IMG/VR virus record: IMGVR_UViG_3300005518_000036
Span: 1 to 27,467 of that record
DNA from: a virus
Strand: one strand, 5' to 3'
Length of the DNA: 27,467 nt
The notes beneath the pieces are model-generated. The model did not search any database, was not told where the DNA came from, and was given only the letters and a program-made list of their open reading frames with translations. Both the position numbers and the translations under genes were made by a program. Shown here piece by piece: positions 13,989 through 22,620 of the stretch. The first letter of the stretch is position 1. Each line of letters opens with the position of its first letter.

Positions 13989-14632
13989 CCGAGCCGCGCC
14001 TCGCGCCCTGTGCCAGATGCGTCGAGTGTGTCGAGATGCCCGACGGGACGCGCCGGCACGCGATCTCGGGTGGCTACGAAGTCAGTGCGGTGGCCCTCAT
14101 TGGCCTCGCCCTCACGGTGGTGTCCACGGCGGTCGGCGTCTATTCCGCCTACTCCCAAGGCCAGGCCCAGCAGAAGGCGGCGAAGTACAACGCCAAGGTC
14201 GCCGAGAATCAGGCCACCGCCGCGCGCAATGCCGCCGCCGTGCGCGAGCAGCAGCACCGGGAGCGCATCCGCCAACTCGCCGGTACGCAGCGCGCCAACT
14301 CGGGCGCCTCGGGCATTGCGCTCGAAGGCTCCCCCCTCCTCGTGATGGCCGACACCTTGGAGCAGGCCGAGTTGGACGCGCAGCGCATCCGCTACGGCGG
14401 CGAGGTGTCGGCCACCGGCTTTGAGTCGCAGGCGCGGTTGCAGCGGTTCCAGGGCGCGCAGGCGGCGCAGGCCGGCATGATCGGCGCTGGCTCCACGCTC
14501 CTGTCGGGGGCGGCCAAGGCCATGTCGTATGGCGGCGGGGCCACCACGTCGAGTGGCGGCGGCACCGACTTCTGGGCCGGCACCCAGACTCCGGCCTACC
14601 AGGACTACCGACGGGGGGAGCGGGGCTACTAG
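13985..14632 (+). CDS. Internal virion protein, T7 gp14-like (ejection channel)
   Basis: This 215-residue protein begins with an ATGA overlap to the gp13-like gene. A hydrophobic segment at about 33-53 (VSAVALIGLALTVVSTAVGVY) is followed by a long helical Ala/Gln/Arg-rich stretch ('YNAKVAENQATAARNAAAVREQ') and 'ASGIALEGSPLLVMADTLEQAELDAQRIRYGGE', a signature region of the gp14 family. In T7 this protein leaves the virion and inserts in the outer membrane to start the DNA ejection conduit. Unusual is an N-terminal extension with Cys9, Cys12 and Cys15 (CARCVEC) before the membrane segment. An in-frame ATG at 14036 would remove it, but the overlap favours the longer form. Confidence 0.82.
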   Translation: MTEPRLAPCARCVECVEMPDGTRRHAISGGYEVSAVALIGLALTVVSTAVGVYSAYSQGQAQQKAAKYNAKVAENQATAARNAAAVREQQHRERIRQLAGTQRANSGASGIALEGSPLLVMADTLEQAELDAQRIRYGGEVSATGFESQARLQRFQGAQAAQAGMIGAGSTLLSGAAKAMSYGGGATTSSGGGTDFWAGTQTPAYQDYRRGERGY

Positions 14633-14635
14633 CCG

Positions 14636-16342
14636 ATGCCGATCAAGATCCCGCGCTACACGTCGCAGATCGGCATCCCCGACTCCGTGCCCTACGGGCA
14701 GGCGAGCGGGGCGGCGTGGGCTGCGCCGTATGCGGCGGCGGCCGGGGGGCTGGATAGCGTCGCCAACACGCTCGGCGCGATCTACAAGCAGTACCAGCAG
14801 GAGGCGGCGAAGCTGCAGGCCGCCGAGGCCAGCGTGCTGCGGGAGAACCTTGTCGGCAGCGTCAAGGATCAGTACGCCGGGGCCGAGCTGGACGCGCGCG
14901 GGGCCGGGATGGAGCCGGAGCAGTATGAGGCCACCGTGCGGGCGGCGCTGGACCAGCACGTCAACACGGCGCTGGAGCAGGTGCAGGACCCGATGGGCAA
15001 GGCCATCATCGGCAAGGAGTTGGCGCAGTGGAAGGCCGGCAAGGTGGTGGAGGCGCGCGGGCAGGCGTGGCGCATGCGCGTGGAGCGCGTCCAGTCCCTC
15101 TCAGGCGAGCAGTTGGAGCAGTACGCCAACGAGGCCATCTTCGGCACCGAGCAGACGGCACAGGCCGCCTATAACAAGGGGCTGAAGCTCATCAACGATC
15201 TGGTGGTGACCACCGTCTACTCGGGGGAGCAGGGCAAGGGGGCGCTGGCGCTCTACAACGAGAAGGTGGGCACCGGCACGGCCACGCGGTGGTTCAACGA
15301 TCCGGCGCTGCGGCCGAGCATCCTCAAGCAGTTGGAAGCTGGGGAGTGGATCGGCATCCCGGCCGAGAAGCAGCCGGCGCTGGCCGAGAAACTCGTCGGG
15401 AAGCTCAATGCCGAGCGTAAGCAGGCCAAGGACGACGCGCGGGAAGCGACCGAGGAAGCCGAGCGCCGGGCGGTGCTGGCCATTCGGGATGCCGCGACGC
15501 CGGAGCAGTTGGCCGACGTGGAGCAGCAGGTGCGCGAGTGGGCGGCCACGCGCACCATCGCGCCCACGTCGGAGCGCCTGGAGCACTTCCTCGGCGTGAT
15601 CGACAAGAAGAAGAATCCGGCGCTGGCGGATGACCAAGCCACGATCAAGGCGCTCCAGCCGATCATCTATCGGCCGATGGAGAACGAGGCGCAGATCCGC
15701 GATGCCGAGAACAAGGTAGACGCCGCGCTCCGTAACGACCGGCTGACGGGGGCGACGCACCGCACGTTCATGAACGAGCTAGACCAGCGCCGCCAGCGCC
15801 TCAAGGACGGCTCGGTAGATAAGATCCTCAAGGAGACGCACAACGACATTCAGGCCGAGATCCGCTCCCTGCGGAATCTCAAGGGCATGATGTCGGAGAC
15901 GTTCGGCTCGCAGGCCGCGCCCGTGGTGGATCAGGCCCTCGCGGAGCTGGACCGAGTGTCGGCGGCCACTCGCGGGAAGGAAGATCCCCGTGAGTGGTGG
16001 AACCGCCGCCGCGCGTACTTCATCACGCGCTTGGGGGATGTGGCGACCACCTATGCGGAAGGCGTGCGGACCGGCATCCCAGCCAAGTACCGGCCCGAGG
16101 GGATGGACGCGGATAAGCCCGACGTGAGCCTCAAGCTGATCGACCAGGGCGTGGCCAAGCTCCTGAAGGACAAGCCGACGATGACGGACGAGGACTACCG
16201 GGCGGTGGGGCGCAGCTTTCAGGATCTCGCCCGTATCTACGTGCAGTTTGGCAAGCTCCGGTATCAGCAGAGCCAAGCCGAGGTGCAACAGAAACTCAGC
16301 CCGCCGGCTCCTGCGGCCCCGGCTGGTAAGCGGGAGCGGTAG
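14636..16342 (+). CDS. Internal virion protein, T7 gp15-like
   Basis: This 568-residue, almost all-helical, charged protein lies exactly where T7 gene 15 lies. The N-terminus 'YTSQIGIPDSVPYGQASG' with a following helix 'LDSVANTLGAIYKQYQQEAAKLQAAEASVL' is typical of gp15-position ejection proteins. The middle has many Glu/Gln/Lys/Arg helices such as 'ERKQAKDDAREATEEAERRAV'. The protein ends in a Pro/Ala-rich tail. It is shorter than T7 gp15 (about 750 residues). In T7 it forms part of the periplasmic tunnel that carries DNA into the cell. It directly abuts the gp16-like gene, with no gap between the stop and the next ATG. No enzymatic motif is seen. Confidence 0.78.
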   Translation: MPIKIPRYTSQIGIPDSVPYGQASGAAWAAPYAAAAGGLDSVANTLGAIYKQYQQEAAKLQAAEASVLRENLVGSVKDQYAGAELDARGAGMEPEQYEATVRAALDQHVNTALEQVQDPMGKAIIGKELAQWKAGKVVEARGQAWRMRVERVQSLSGEQLEQYANEAIFGTEQTAQAAYNKGLKLINDLVVTTVYSGEQGKGALALYNEKVGTGTATRWFNDPALRPSILKQLEAGEWIGIPAEKQPALAEKLVGKLNAERKQAKDDAREATEEAERRAVLAIRDAATPEQLADVEQQVREWAATRTIAPTSERLEHFLGVIDKKKNPALADDQATIKALQPIIYRPMENEAQIRDAENKVDAALRNDRLTGATHRTFMNELDQRRQRLKDGSVDKILKETHNDIQAEIRSLRNLKGMMSETFGSQAAPVVDQALAELDRVSAATRGKEDPREWWNRRRAYFITRLGDVATTYAEGVRTGIPAKYRPEGMDADKPDVSLKLIDQGVAKLLKDKPTMTDEDYRAVGRSFQDLARIYVQFGKLRYQQSQAEVQQKLSPPAPAAPAGKRER

Positions 16343-19300
16343 ATGGCCTCCGACATGGTGATCCAGTGGGGCGCGGCGCAGCGCGAGCAGGATGACAGAG
16401 CGCTCGATGCGTGGTTGCAGGAGCGCGGGAAGGCGGCGGCCGATGCCGGGCCCATCGCCGCGCCCTCACCTACCGCCGCGCCGGCCAAGCCCAAGAGTAC
16501 GAACCCGATTGCGGCTGGTGCCTCGGCGGCGTGGGACACGTGGCAGCACGGGGCGACGAACTTCCTCAAGGGGACGGCGCGCTCGCTCAACCCGTTTCGG
16601 GGTACGGAGGACGGCTTCCAGTCGATCCCGGTGGGCCAGCAGGTGCTGGGCGTCGTGCAGATGCTGAGCGCGCTGCCGGCGGGGCTGGGGGCGACGGTGC
16701 AGCAGGCCATCGGCAATTACGCCCCCGAGAAGGGCAAGGAGATCGCCATTCCGGGCGGGCGCACGGGCCCCGGTCAGCCGCCGAGCCCGGCCGCGTACAT
16801 CCGCACCATCATGGGCGTGCCGCAGCTCCTGTTCGATCCCGAGACGCGCAAGCAGGATCCTCGGCTCACCGAGCAGATGCTGGCCGAGCCCATCCGGTAC
16901 GACGAGTTGGCCAACATGGTGGCGCAGCTCGCCATGATGCCGGCCATGAACAAGGCGCTGGGCATGGGCCGCAAGCCCGGGGCCGCAGGTGCGCCCGAAG
17001 TAGCAACGGCTCCCGTTGGCCCCGAGGCTCCGCCGCCGGCCACGCTCCGGGCAGCCGATCCGTCCGTGACGCGGATGGGGCAAGCCGCCCCCGCCGCACC
17101 GTCCGCAGAAGTCACCATCACCGTCCCGCGCACGCTGGAGGAGTTGCAAAGCGCGATGCTGGGCGGGCGCACGCTGGCGGAGATCAAGGCTGGGCCGGCT
17201 CCGGCCGCGCCCAGGAGCCCAGCCGTGCAGACGATGGCGGATCTCCAGCAGAAGATGGCGGCGCAGGTGCGCCCGATGACGCCGGAGGAGATCGCGGCCG
17301 AGGTGCGGGCCTCGCTGGAGACGATCCGAGAGGAGACGAAGACGGGATTTGACCAGCCGGCACGGCCACGCTCTGCTGAGGGCGCGCCGGAACCTGCGAC
17401 ACCGGAGGGGCCGCTCGCGAGCGCCGCCGAGGTGGCGACCGAGAAGACGGGCGGCCCACTCAAGAGCCCGACGGATCTCAAGAGCGCCTACGATCTGGCC
17501 GTTGAGAAGGTAGACGCGCAACTCCGGGCGGATCCCGAGTTCGCCGCCGAGATGCAGTCACGCTCCGGTGAAGTGCTGGCGGGCGGACTGCCGGCCGGCA
17601 TGTTCAACGTGGGCATCGTCGCCCGTATGGCGGTCGGCGCGGTGCTCGGCTGCGGCACCGCCGACACGCCGGAGGCGTGCGTCTACCGGGGGTTGATCGG
17701 CGCTGGCGTCGGGGCGGTGGCGTCCAAGAGCCTCGCCAAGAAGCTGGCCGGCTCGATCAAGGGCGAGGCCCCCACGTTGGCCGAGGCCGCGCCGCGCGCC
17801 AATTCAGGCCGTGTCTTGGCCGACGAGCCCTACCAGCCGAACTACAGCCGGATCGCGGCCGATGCCGACGTGATTCGAACGATGAAGACCATTCACCGCT
17901 CGGTGGCCGACAAGATCACCGAGGCGATGAAGCGGCCCACGTCCCACGACGAGACGACGAAAGCGGCCTGGGATCTCATCCAGCAGGGCAAGGTGACGCC
18001 GGAGACGCTGCTGCGGGGCGATCCGGTGGCCGTGGACGATCTGCCGGCCTTCGGCAAGGCGGCGCGGGATCTCTCGGTAGGGGCGGCCACCGAGGTGGTG
18101 GATCTGGCCAAGAAGGTGGCAGCGGGCGAGACGCTGACCCACGGCCAGCTCCGGGCGGCGGTCAGCCTATCCGGGGCGCTCGCCATCCGGGCACGGAGTC
18201 TCCAGACGCGCGGCGGCCAGATGGTCGAGGCGTTCAAGATCAAGGCGGAAGCTCCTGGCACCGGGATGGGCGACCGCAGCGCGCCGGGCCGCATGGCCGA
18301 TCTGGCGGACGCTATCGCGCCGGGCATGACCGACGCCGAGCTGGCGGCCAGCATCCTGGCCGATAGCCGGGCGGCACGGGTGGGCAAGCAAACCACGTTC
18401 ATGGCGGCGCTGCCGGGGGCGCTCCTGGAGTCGATGTACGGCTCCATGTTCTCGGGCGTGTCCATCGTCAAGAACGTGCTGGGCAACACCGTGATGCAGC
18501 CAGCCGCGATGGGGGCTCGCGCTATCGGGGCCCGGGTGCCGGGGTGGCGGGATCCCTCGCGCGTAGCGGTGGGCGAAGCGTCTGCCATGGCGGATGCGTG
18601 GTGGTCTGAGAGCATCCGGCAGATGGGCCTACTGCGCTCGTGGAAGGCATGGCAGGAGCAGGCGGCAGGGCCCGGCAAGATGGGCGAGGTCCGGCACAAC
18701 TACCGGGCCATCGACACCTTGGCCGATACCCTGGAGGGCACGTCGCTGGAGGGCAGCATCCTGCAGAAGGCCATCCGGGGATGGGGCAGCGTAATCCGCA
18801 AGCCGCTCGAGGTCATGAACGCCTCCGATGCCAGCGCCACGGCCATCGCCAACCGCATGGAGTTGGCGGCGCAAGCCCGCCGGCAGGCCGCACTCGAAGG
18901 GCTGGCCCGTAACTCGCCGGAGCATACGGCTCGGATCGCCGAGATCGAGGAGAACCCCGCGCTGCTCACCGGCCGGGCGTGGAACGACGTGCGGGAGTTC
19001 GCCCTTGAGCAGACGTTCATGAAGGATCTGGAGGGGCGGCTCGGCGGAGCGCTGCAGGCCGGGCCTACGAACGAGTGGGCCAACCTCGTCTACCGGGCCA
19101 CCATCGCGCCCGTGTTCCGCACCGCCGTACGCGTCATGGAGGGCTCCCTCGACTACTCGGGTAACCCGATCACGCAGGCCATGTCCGCCCGGTGGCGGGC
19201 CGACATGCTGGCGGGCGGCGCGCGGGGGCAGACAGCGGTGGGCAAGTGGGCTATGGGGGCCACCGCGCTGGGTACGTTCATGTACATGGCGCTCAACGAT

Positions 19301-20431
19301 TGGGTGACGGGCAGCGCGCCGAGCGATCCGAAGAAGCGGGCCCTGTGGGGCAAGCCCGAGGAGTCGTGGTGGGATCCGGTGAGCGGCACGTATCGCTCCT
19401 ACAAGGGCCTCGACCCGCTCAGCAAGTGGGTGCGGAACGCGGCCGATCTGGCGCAGCTCTCTCGGGATCTGCCGGAGAACGACTTTCTGCACCTGATGGC
19501 GCAGCACACGCTCATCACCGTCAACAACCTCGATTCGGAGAACTGGTGGCTGGGCGTGTCCGACGTGATCAAGCTGTTCACCGAGCGCCACGGCCGCGAC
19601 GAGCAGGTGGAGGCCGCGATGGATCTGGTCCGCAAGCGCCTTGCCCTGTGGTCCCCGGCCTTCCTGAACGAAGTCCGCAAGGGCACCGATCCCGGGCAGC
19701 GCGTCACGCGGCCGAGTGGGGCCATCGAGGATCCCCTGGAGCGCGAGTGGGATGCCTTGGTGGGTAAGTACAAGACGCGCACGCCGTTCTTTTCGGATCA
19801 GAAGAACGAGCAGGGGCGCGATCTCTACCCGCTCGCCCGGGATCCGATGACCGGCGAGCACGAGGTGTACGGGCAATTCCCCTTCGCCATCTGGCCGAGC
19901 ATCCCCGACAAGCGGACGCCGGCCCGGAACGAGATCAGCCGGCTCCAGCCGCAAGGCGTGGGCCGGGTGCCGGATCACATCGGCACGCCACGCGATGCGG
20001 GCGGTGGCATCGGCATGGAACCCGCCAAGGCCGGGCAGGTGTCCAGCGGGATCAAGCTCGGGCGGGGCGAGCAGGATCGGTGGGAGGAGTTGAAGACGCA
20101 GGTGGTGAAGGATCCCAACGGGCGGCTGCTCAAGGACGCGATGGAGCATCTCATCACCACGTCGCAGTACACGGGCACCAAGGACCGGCCCACGTCTGAC
20201 TTCCGCAAGCGGGAGCTGCTCTCCCACACGTGGCAGGAGTTCGAGGAAGCGGCCCAGAAGATCCTCCTGCGCGAGCGGCCGGATCTGATGGCCGCCTATC
20301 TCAAGGCGCGTGTCCAGCCGGCCATTCAGCGGCAGTCCCCTGTGGATCAGCCCGGGATGCAGCAGCGGGCGCAGGACGCCATCCGGCAGGCCGTGCCCCG
20401 CGGCGCCGCCCCCGGCCGGCTGAACCAATGA
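16343..20431 (+). CDS. Large internal virion/DNA-ejection protein, T7 gp16-like
   Basis: This 1362-residue protein, the largest in the window, follows the gp15-like gene without a gap. The N-terminal 90 residues are hydrophilic and Ala/Pro-rich. Hydrophobic or amphipathic stretches lie at about 95-122, 412-470 (including Cys-containing 'GAVLGCGTADTPEACVYRG'), 690-735 and 966-990, separated by long charged helices. The C-terminal third carries 'SWWDPVSGTYRSYKGLDPLSKWVRN' and 'FPFAIWPSIPDKRTPARNEISRLQPQGVGR' type phrases seen in podovirus ejection proteins. T7 gp16 begins with a lytic transglycosylase domain. No such Glu-Ser motif is apparent here, so wall cleavage may come from another protein. 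Role: inner-membrane end of the ejection conduit and DNA translocation. Confidence 0.82.
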   Translation: MASDMVIQWGAAQREQDDRALDAWLQERGKAAADAGPIAAPSPTAAPAKPKSTNPIAAGASAAWDTWQHGATNFLKGTARSLNPFRGTEDGFQSIPVGQQVLGVVQMLSALPAGLGATVQQAIGNYAPEKGKEIAIPGGRTGPGQPPSPAAYIRTIMGVPQLLFDPETRKQDPRLTEQMLAEPIRYDELANMVAQLAMMPAMNKALGMGRKPGAAGAPEVATAPVGPEAPPPATLRAADPSVTRMGQAAPAAPSAEVTITVPRTLEELQSAMLGGRTLAEIKAGPAPAAPRSPAVQTMADLQQKMAAQVRPMTPEEIAAEVRASLETIREETKTGFDQPARPRSAEGAPEPATPEGPLASAAEVATEKTGGPLKSPTDLKSAYDLAVEKVDAQLRADPEFAAEMQSRSGEVLAGGLPAGMFNVGIVARMAVGAVLGCGTADTPEACVYRGLIGAGVGAVASKSLAKKLAGSIKGEAPTLAEAAPRANSGRVLADEPYQPNYSRIAADADVIRTMKTIHRSVADKITEAMKRPTSHDETTKAAWDLIQQGKVTPETLLRGDPVAVDDLPAFGKAARDLSVGAATEVVDLAKKVAAGETLTHGQLRAAVSLSGALAIRARSLQTRGGQMVEAFKIKAEAPGTGMGDRSAPGRMADLADAIAPGMTDAELAASILADSRAARVGKQTTFMAALPGALLESMYGSMFSGVSIVKNVLGNTVMQPAAMGARAIGARVPGWRDPSRVAVGEASAMADAWWSESIRQMGLLRSWKAWQEQAAGPGKMGEVRHNYRAIDTLADTLEGTSLEGSILQKAIRGWGSVIRKPLEVMNASDASATAIANRMELAAQARRQAALEGLARNSPEHTARIAEIEENPALLTGRAWNDVREFALEQTFMKDLEGRLGGALQAGPTNEWANLVYRATIAPVFRTAVRVMEGSLDYSGNPITQAMSARWRADMLAGGARGQTAVGKWAMGATALGTFMYMALNDWVTGSAPSDPKKRALWGKPEESWWDPVSGTYRSYKGLDPLSKWVRNAADLAQLSRDLPENDFLHLMAQHTLITVNNLDSENWWLGVSDVIKLFTERHGRDEQVEAAMDLVRKRLALWSPAFLNEVRKGTDPGQRVTRPSGAIEDPLEREWDALVGKYKTRTPFFSDQKNEQGRDLYPLARDPMTGEHEVYGQFPFAIWPSIPDKRTPARNEISRLQPQGVGRVPDHIGTPRDAGGGIGMEPAKAGQVSSGIKLGRGEQDRWEELKTQVVKDPNGRLLKDAMEHLITTSQYTGTKDRPTSDFRKRELLSHTWQEFEEAAQKILLRERPDLMAAYLKARVQPAIQRQSPVDQPGMQQRAQDAIRQAVPRGAAPGRLNQ

Positions 20432-20718
20432 GCGACGAGTTTTGGAAGAGTCTGCCGCTCATCCTCGCCGCCATCGGCACCATCGTAGTGCCGCTGTATA
20501 CCGCCTATCAGGCCAAGCAGGCGCGGACGGATATCAACAAGGTGGAGAAGGCGACCAATTCCATGAAGGATGCCCTGGTGCTGGCGACCAAGACGGCGGC
20601 CACGCTCGAGGGCATCCAGCAGGGCAAGGACGCCGAGATGGCGCGTCAACAGCAGCAGACGGTGACGAAGGCCGAGGGCGCCGCCGAGGAGAAGGCGCGC
20701 ACCACGGGTACGCCATGA
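20428..20718 (+). CDS. Small single-span membrane protein of lysis cassette (holin or spanin candidate)
   Basis: This 96-residue protein starts in an ATGA overlap with the gp16-like gene. One transmembrane helix lies at about 8-27 (LPLILAAIGTIVVPLYTAYQ). It is followed by a charged coiled-coil-like helix (30-90) rich in Lys/Ala/Gln and ending polar. One N-terminal span followed by a long helical tail fits either a small class III-type holin or an inner-membrane spanin. The order holin-endolysin-spanin is usual, and it lies two genes before the endolysin. The sequence does not decide between these roles. Confidence 0.6.
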   Translation: MSDEFWKSLPLILAAIGTIVVPLYTAYQAKQARTDINKVEKATNSMKDALVLATKTAATLEGIQQGKDAEMARQQQQTVTKAEGAAEEKARTTGTP

Positions 20719-21239
20719 CCGCCACCCCGTCCGAGGAGATGCCCGTGCCCCCGCCCCGCAAGCGCCGCGACGATCCCGAGGCGTATGATCCGCTGGAGGA
20801 ACGTGGGCTGCACAACGTCAGCAAGGCGGAAGTGATGGCGATGGTCCGCAACGAGATGCAGGGCGGGAGCAGCGTGGCGGTGGAGACGAAGCTCGGTAAG
20901 GTGGCGATTGCCGGGCGCGATGCGTTGAGCCTGTTCGTGGTGTTCATCCTCGGCGTGGGCGTGGTGGGGGCCATCTACTACGTGCGCGACACGCAAAAGG
21001 ACATTGCGCTCGCGGTGTCGAATGAGTCGCGGGCGCGGCGTGTCTCGGACGAGTGGAACCGCTACGGGCACGAGCTGATCCACTACGACGGGCTGCGGAA
21101 GGACTGCATCCTGCTCCTGAGCAACGGGCAGCGCGAGGCGGTGAACAAGGAGCTGAACATCACGCGCACGATTGCGCCGCTCCAGTTCCGGTGCGAGTGG
21201 CTGGGCGACGCGCCCGCCAAGCCGGTGATGAGCCCGTGA
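20715..21239 (+). CDS. Single-span membrane protein of lysis cassette
   Basis: This 174-residue protein starts in an ATGA overlap. The first 65 residues are polar (PPPRKRRDDPEAYDPLEERG) and predicted cytoplasmic. One clear membrane helix lies at about 70-90 (DALSLFVVFILGVGVVGAIYYV). The rest (91-174) would be periplasmic, with two Cys (LRKDCILLLS and FRCEWLG) that may form a disulfide. The positive-inside rule supports N-in topology because of the KRR before the helix. It stands directly before the endolysin gene, so a holin-related or release-control role is plausible. The tail lacks the long coiled coil of a classical i-spanin. No family is recognised. Confidence 0.6.
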   Translation: MTATPSEEMPVPPPRKRRDDPEAYDPLEERGLHNVSKAEVMAMVRNEMQGGSSVAVETKLGKVAIAGRDALSLFVVFILGVGVVGAIYYVRDTQKDIALAVSNESRARRVSDEWNRYGHELIHYDGLRKDCILLLSNGQREAVNKELNITRTIAPLQFRCEWLGDAPAKPVMSP

Positions 21240-21724
21240 GCTTCGCCCGGGCTGTGGCGTTCACACTGGACCAGGAGGGCGACTGGTCGGACGACGAACT
21301 GGGGGGCAAGACCCGCTACGGGATCAGCAGCGTCTACCATCCCACCGTCAACCTCGACACGCTGACGCCCGAGGGGGCGGCGCGCATCTACAAGACCGAG
21401 TATTGGGACCGCGTGCATGGCGACTCGCTGGTGGACACCGTGCCCGCCGTCGCGTTCTCCCTCTACGAGGCCGCCGTGAACCCGGGCGTGAACGTGTCGA
21501 TCAAGCTGGCCCAGCGCGCCCTGCGCGTCAAAGAGGACGGCGTGATCGGCCCCATCACCTTGGGGCGACTCCGTGCCGCTGATCTCCGCTTCGTGGCGGA
21601 GCATCAAGTGTTGTGCCTGTTCTACTGGATGTCCCGCCCCGGATGGTCCACCAACAAAGGCGGCTGGTCACGTCGCGGATTTGCCCGCGTGCTCGAGGCC
21701 GCGAGACTGGAGATGACGCCATGA
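21236..21724 (+). CDS. Endolysin: GH108-type N-acetylmuramidase with peptidoglycan-binding C-terminus
   Basis: This 162-residue protein starts at a GTG overlapping the previous stop (GTGA). 'FTLDQEGDWSDDELGGKTRYGIS' matches the GH108 start, in which the Glu after the first helix (Glu14) is the catalytic acid, and 'LTPEGAARIYKTEYWDRV' is the second family landmark. The C-terminal half ('AVAFSLYEAAVNPGVNVSIKLAQRALRVKEDGVIGPITL') matches the peptidoglycan-binding module usually joined to GH108. It cleaves glycan strands of the cell wall at the end of infection. Length (about 160-180) is normal for the family. There is no signal peptide, so a holin or pore is required for access. It is coupled to the lipoprotein gene by an ATGA overlap. 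Confidence 0.9.
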   Translation: MSFARAVAFTLDQEGDWSDDELGGKTRYGISSVYHPTVNLDTLTPEGAARIYKTEYWDRVHGDSLVDTVPAVAFSLYEAAVNPGVNVSIKLAQRALRVKEDGVIGPITLGRLRAADLRFVAEHQVLCLFYWMSRPGWSTNKGGWSRRGFARVLEAARLEMTP

Positions 21725-22017
21725 TCTGGGCCACCGTGAAGTTCTACCTCCTCGTGGCGCTGGCGGGCTTGCTGCTGGGGGGCTGCTCGTTCGCACCCAC
21801 CGACAAGGTGATCAACGCGCTGGCGAAGGATCCCGCCTCGGCCTACATGCGCGTCAACGGGCCTGCGCCCTATGGCGGCAGTATCATCCTGTGCCGCACG
21901 GGGCAGCCGAATGCGAAGATCGCGTGCCGCGACGACGGCATGTCGGTGGAGAGTACGCAGGGGCCCGCCATCGTGCCCGTGCCCGTCACCATCGTGCCTA
22001 GGCCCAACGTCCCATAG
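21721..22017 (+). CDS. Small lipoprotein (o-spanin candidate)
   Basis: This 98-residue protein begins 'MIWATVKFYLLVALAGLLLGGC', a signal with a lipobox (L-G-G-C, Cys22), so the mature protein is predicted to be lipidated and sent to the outer membrane. The mature part has two Cys ('ILCRTGQ', 'KIACRDDG') and a Pro/Val-rich end (PAIVPVPVTIVPRPNVP). Proline-rich tails are common in outer-membrane spanins, and it follows the endolysin directly (ATGA overlap), the expected place. No overlapping partner in another frame is seen, so if it is an o-spanin the inner partner is one of the two upstream membrane proteins. A Gram-negative host follows from this. Function is inference. Confidence 0.65.
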   Translation: MIWATVKFYLLVALAGLLLGGCSFAPTDKVINALAKDPASAYMRVNGPAPYGGSIILCRTGQPNAKIACRDDGMSVESTQGPAIVPVPVTIVPRPNVP

Positions 22018-22066
22018 CCGGCCGCCCGGCGCGCGGTAGCATGGGAGGAGAGGAGGGCTGATCGCT

Positions 22067-22258
22067 ATGGGCATCATCGAGTTCATCGTCATTGCCCTGA
22101 TCCTCGGCGTGATCGTCTGGCTCATCCAGACCTACGCGCCCATCCCGGCGCAGTTCAAGACGATCATCCTGTGGGCGGCCATCATCGTGCTGCTCTTGAT
22201 CCTGCTCAACGCGCTGGGCGTCATCGGCCGCGACTGGCAGATTCCTCGGCTGCGGTAA
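22067..22258 (+). CDS. Two-span small membrane protein (Thivi_2564-like, holin candidate)
   Basis: This 63-residue protein has two membrane helices at about 4-22 (IEFIVIALILGVIVWLIQT) and 33-52 (AAIIVLLLILLNAL), with a short loop containing 'YAPIPAQFK' between them. The spacing and the loop Pro resemble the small two-span family annotated in bacteria and phages as Thivi_2564 family. A strong GGAGGAGAGGAGGG site lies about ten bases before ATG 22067. Small size, two spans and placement after the endolysin make it a good holin candidate. The family is also found outside lysis modules, so the function is not proven. Confidence 0.7.
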   Translation: MGIIEFIVIALILGVIVWLIQTYAPIPAQFKTIILWAAIIVLLLILLNALGVIGRDWQIPRLR

Positions 22259-22259
22259 C

Positions 22260-22613
22260 ATGCCGAGACGCCACCACCACGCGCCCAAGGATGATCGGCG
22301 CTCGCCCACGCGGCGGCGTCATGGGGATGCCGCTCTCGTCAAGATCGTCACCACGCTCGGCAAGCTCACGAAGGAGATGAAGGCTATGGCCATCAAGATG
22401 TCGGATATCGTCGCTGCCCTGACCCCGCTGACTGACGCGGTGACCGCGATGGAGACCGTCGTGGACAAGCTCGTCGCCAAGATCCAGGAGCTCGTCACCA
22501 GCGGCGCGTCGCAGGCCGAGATGCAGGCCGCGCTGGACGAGATCACCAAGGACCGGGACCGCCTCGTCGCCGCCGCGCTCAAGGGCACGGTGGCCGACCC
22601 CGCGGCCCCCTAA
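22260..22613 (+). CDS. Small helical protein of unknown function
   Basis: Start at ATG 22260 one base after the previous stop gives 117 residues with a very basic N-terminus (HHHAPKDDRRSPTRRRHG). An internal in-frame ATG at 22386 has a better AAGGAG site (22371-22376) and would give 75 residues. That shorter form, beginning 'MAIKMSDIVAALTPLTDAV', looks like a typical small phage helical protein. The shared C-terminal part is a coiled-coil or helical-hairpin segment ('TVVDKLVAKIQELVTSGASQAEMQAALDEITKDRDRL'). No membrane segment is present. It is the last plus-strand late gene, ending just before the convergent hairpin. Function unknown; start uncertain. Confidence 0.55.
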   Translation: MPRRHHHAPKDDRRSPTRRRHGDAALVKIVTTLGKLTKEMKAMAIKMSDIVAALTPLTDAVTAMETVVDKLVAKIQELVTSGASQAEMQAALDEITKDRDRLVAAALKGTVADPAAP

Positions 22614-22620
22614 GCACCGG

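Noticed and set aside
18629-20428. A 599-residue open frame on the minus strand opposite the gp16-like gene
   Set aside because: Its composition is Arg/Gly/Pro/His-rich as expected from the antisense of GC-rich coding DNA, it lacks motifs, and the plus-strand gene is clearly real.
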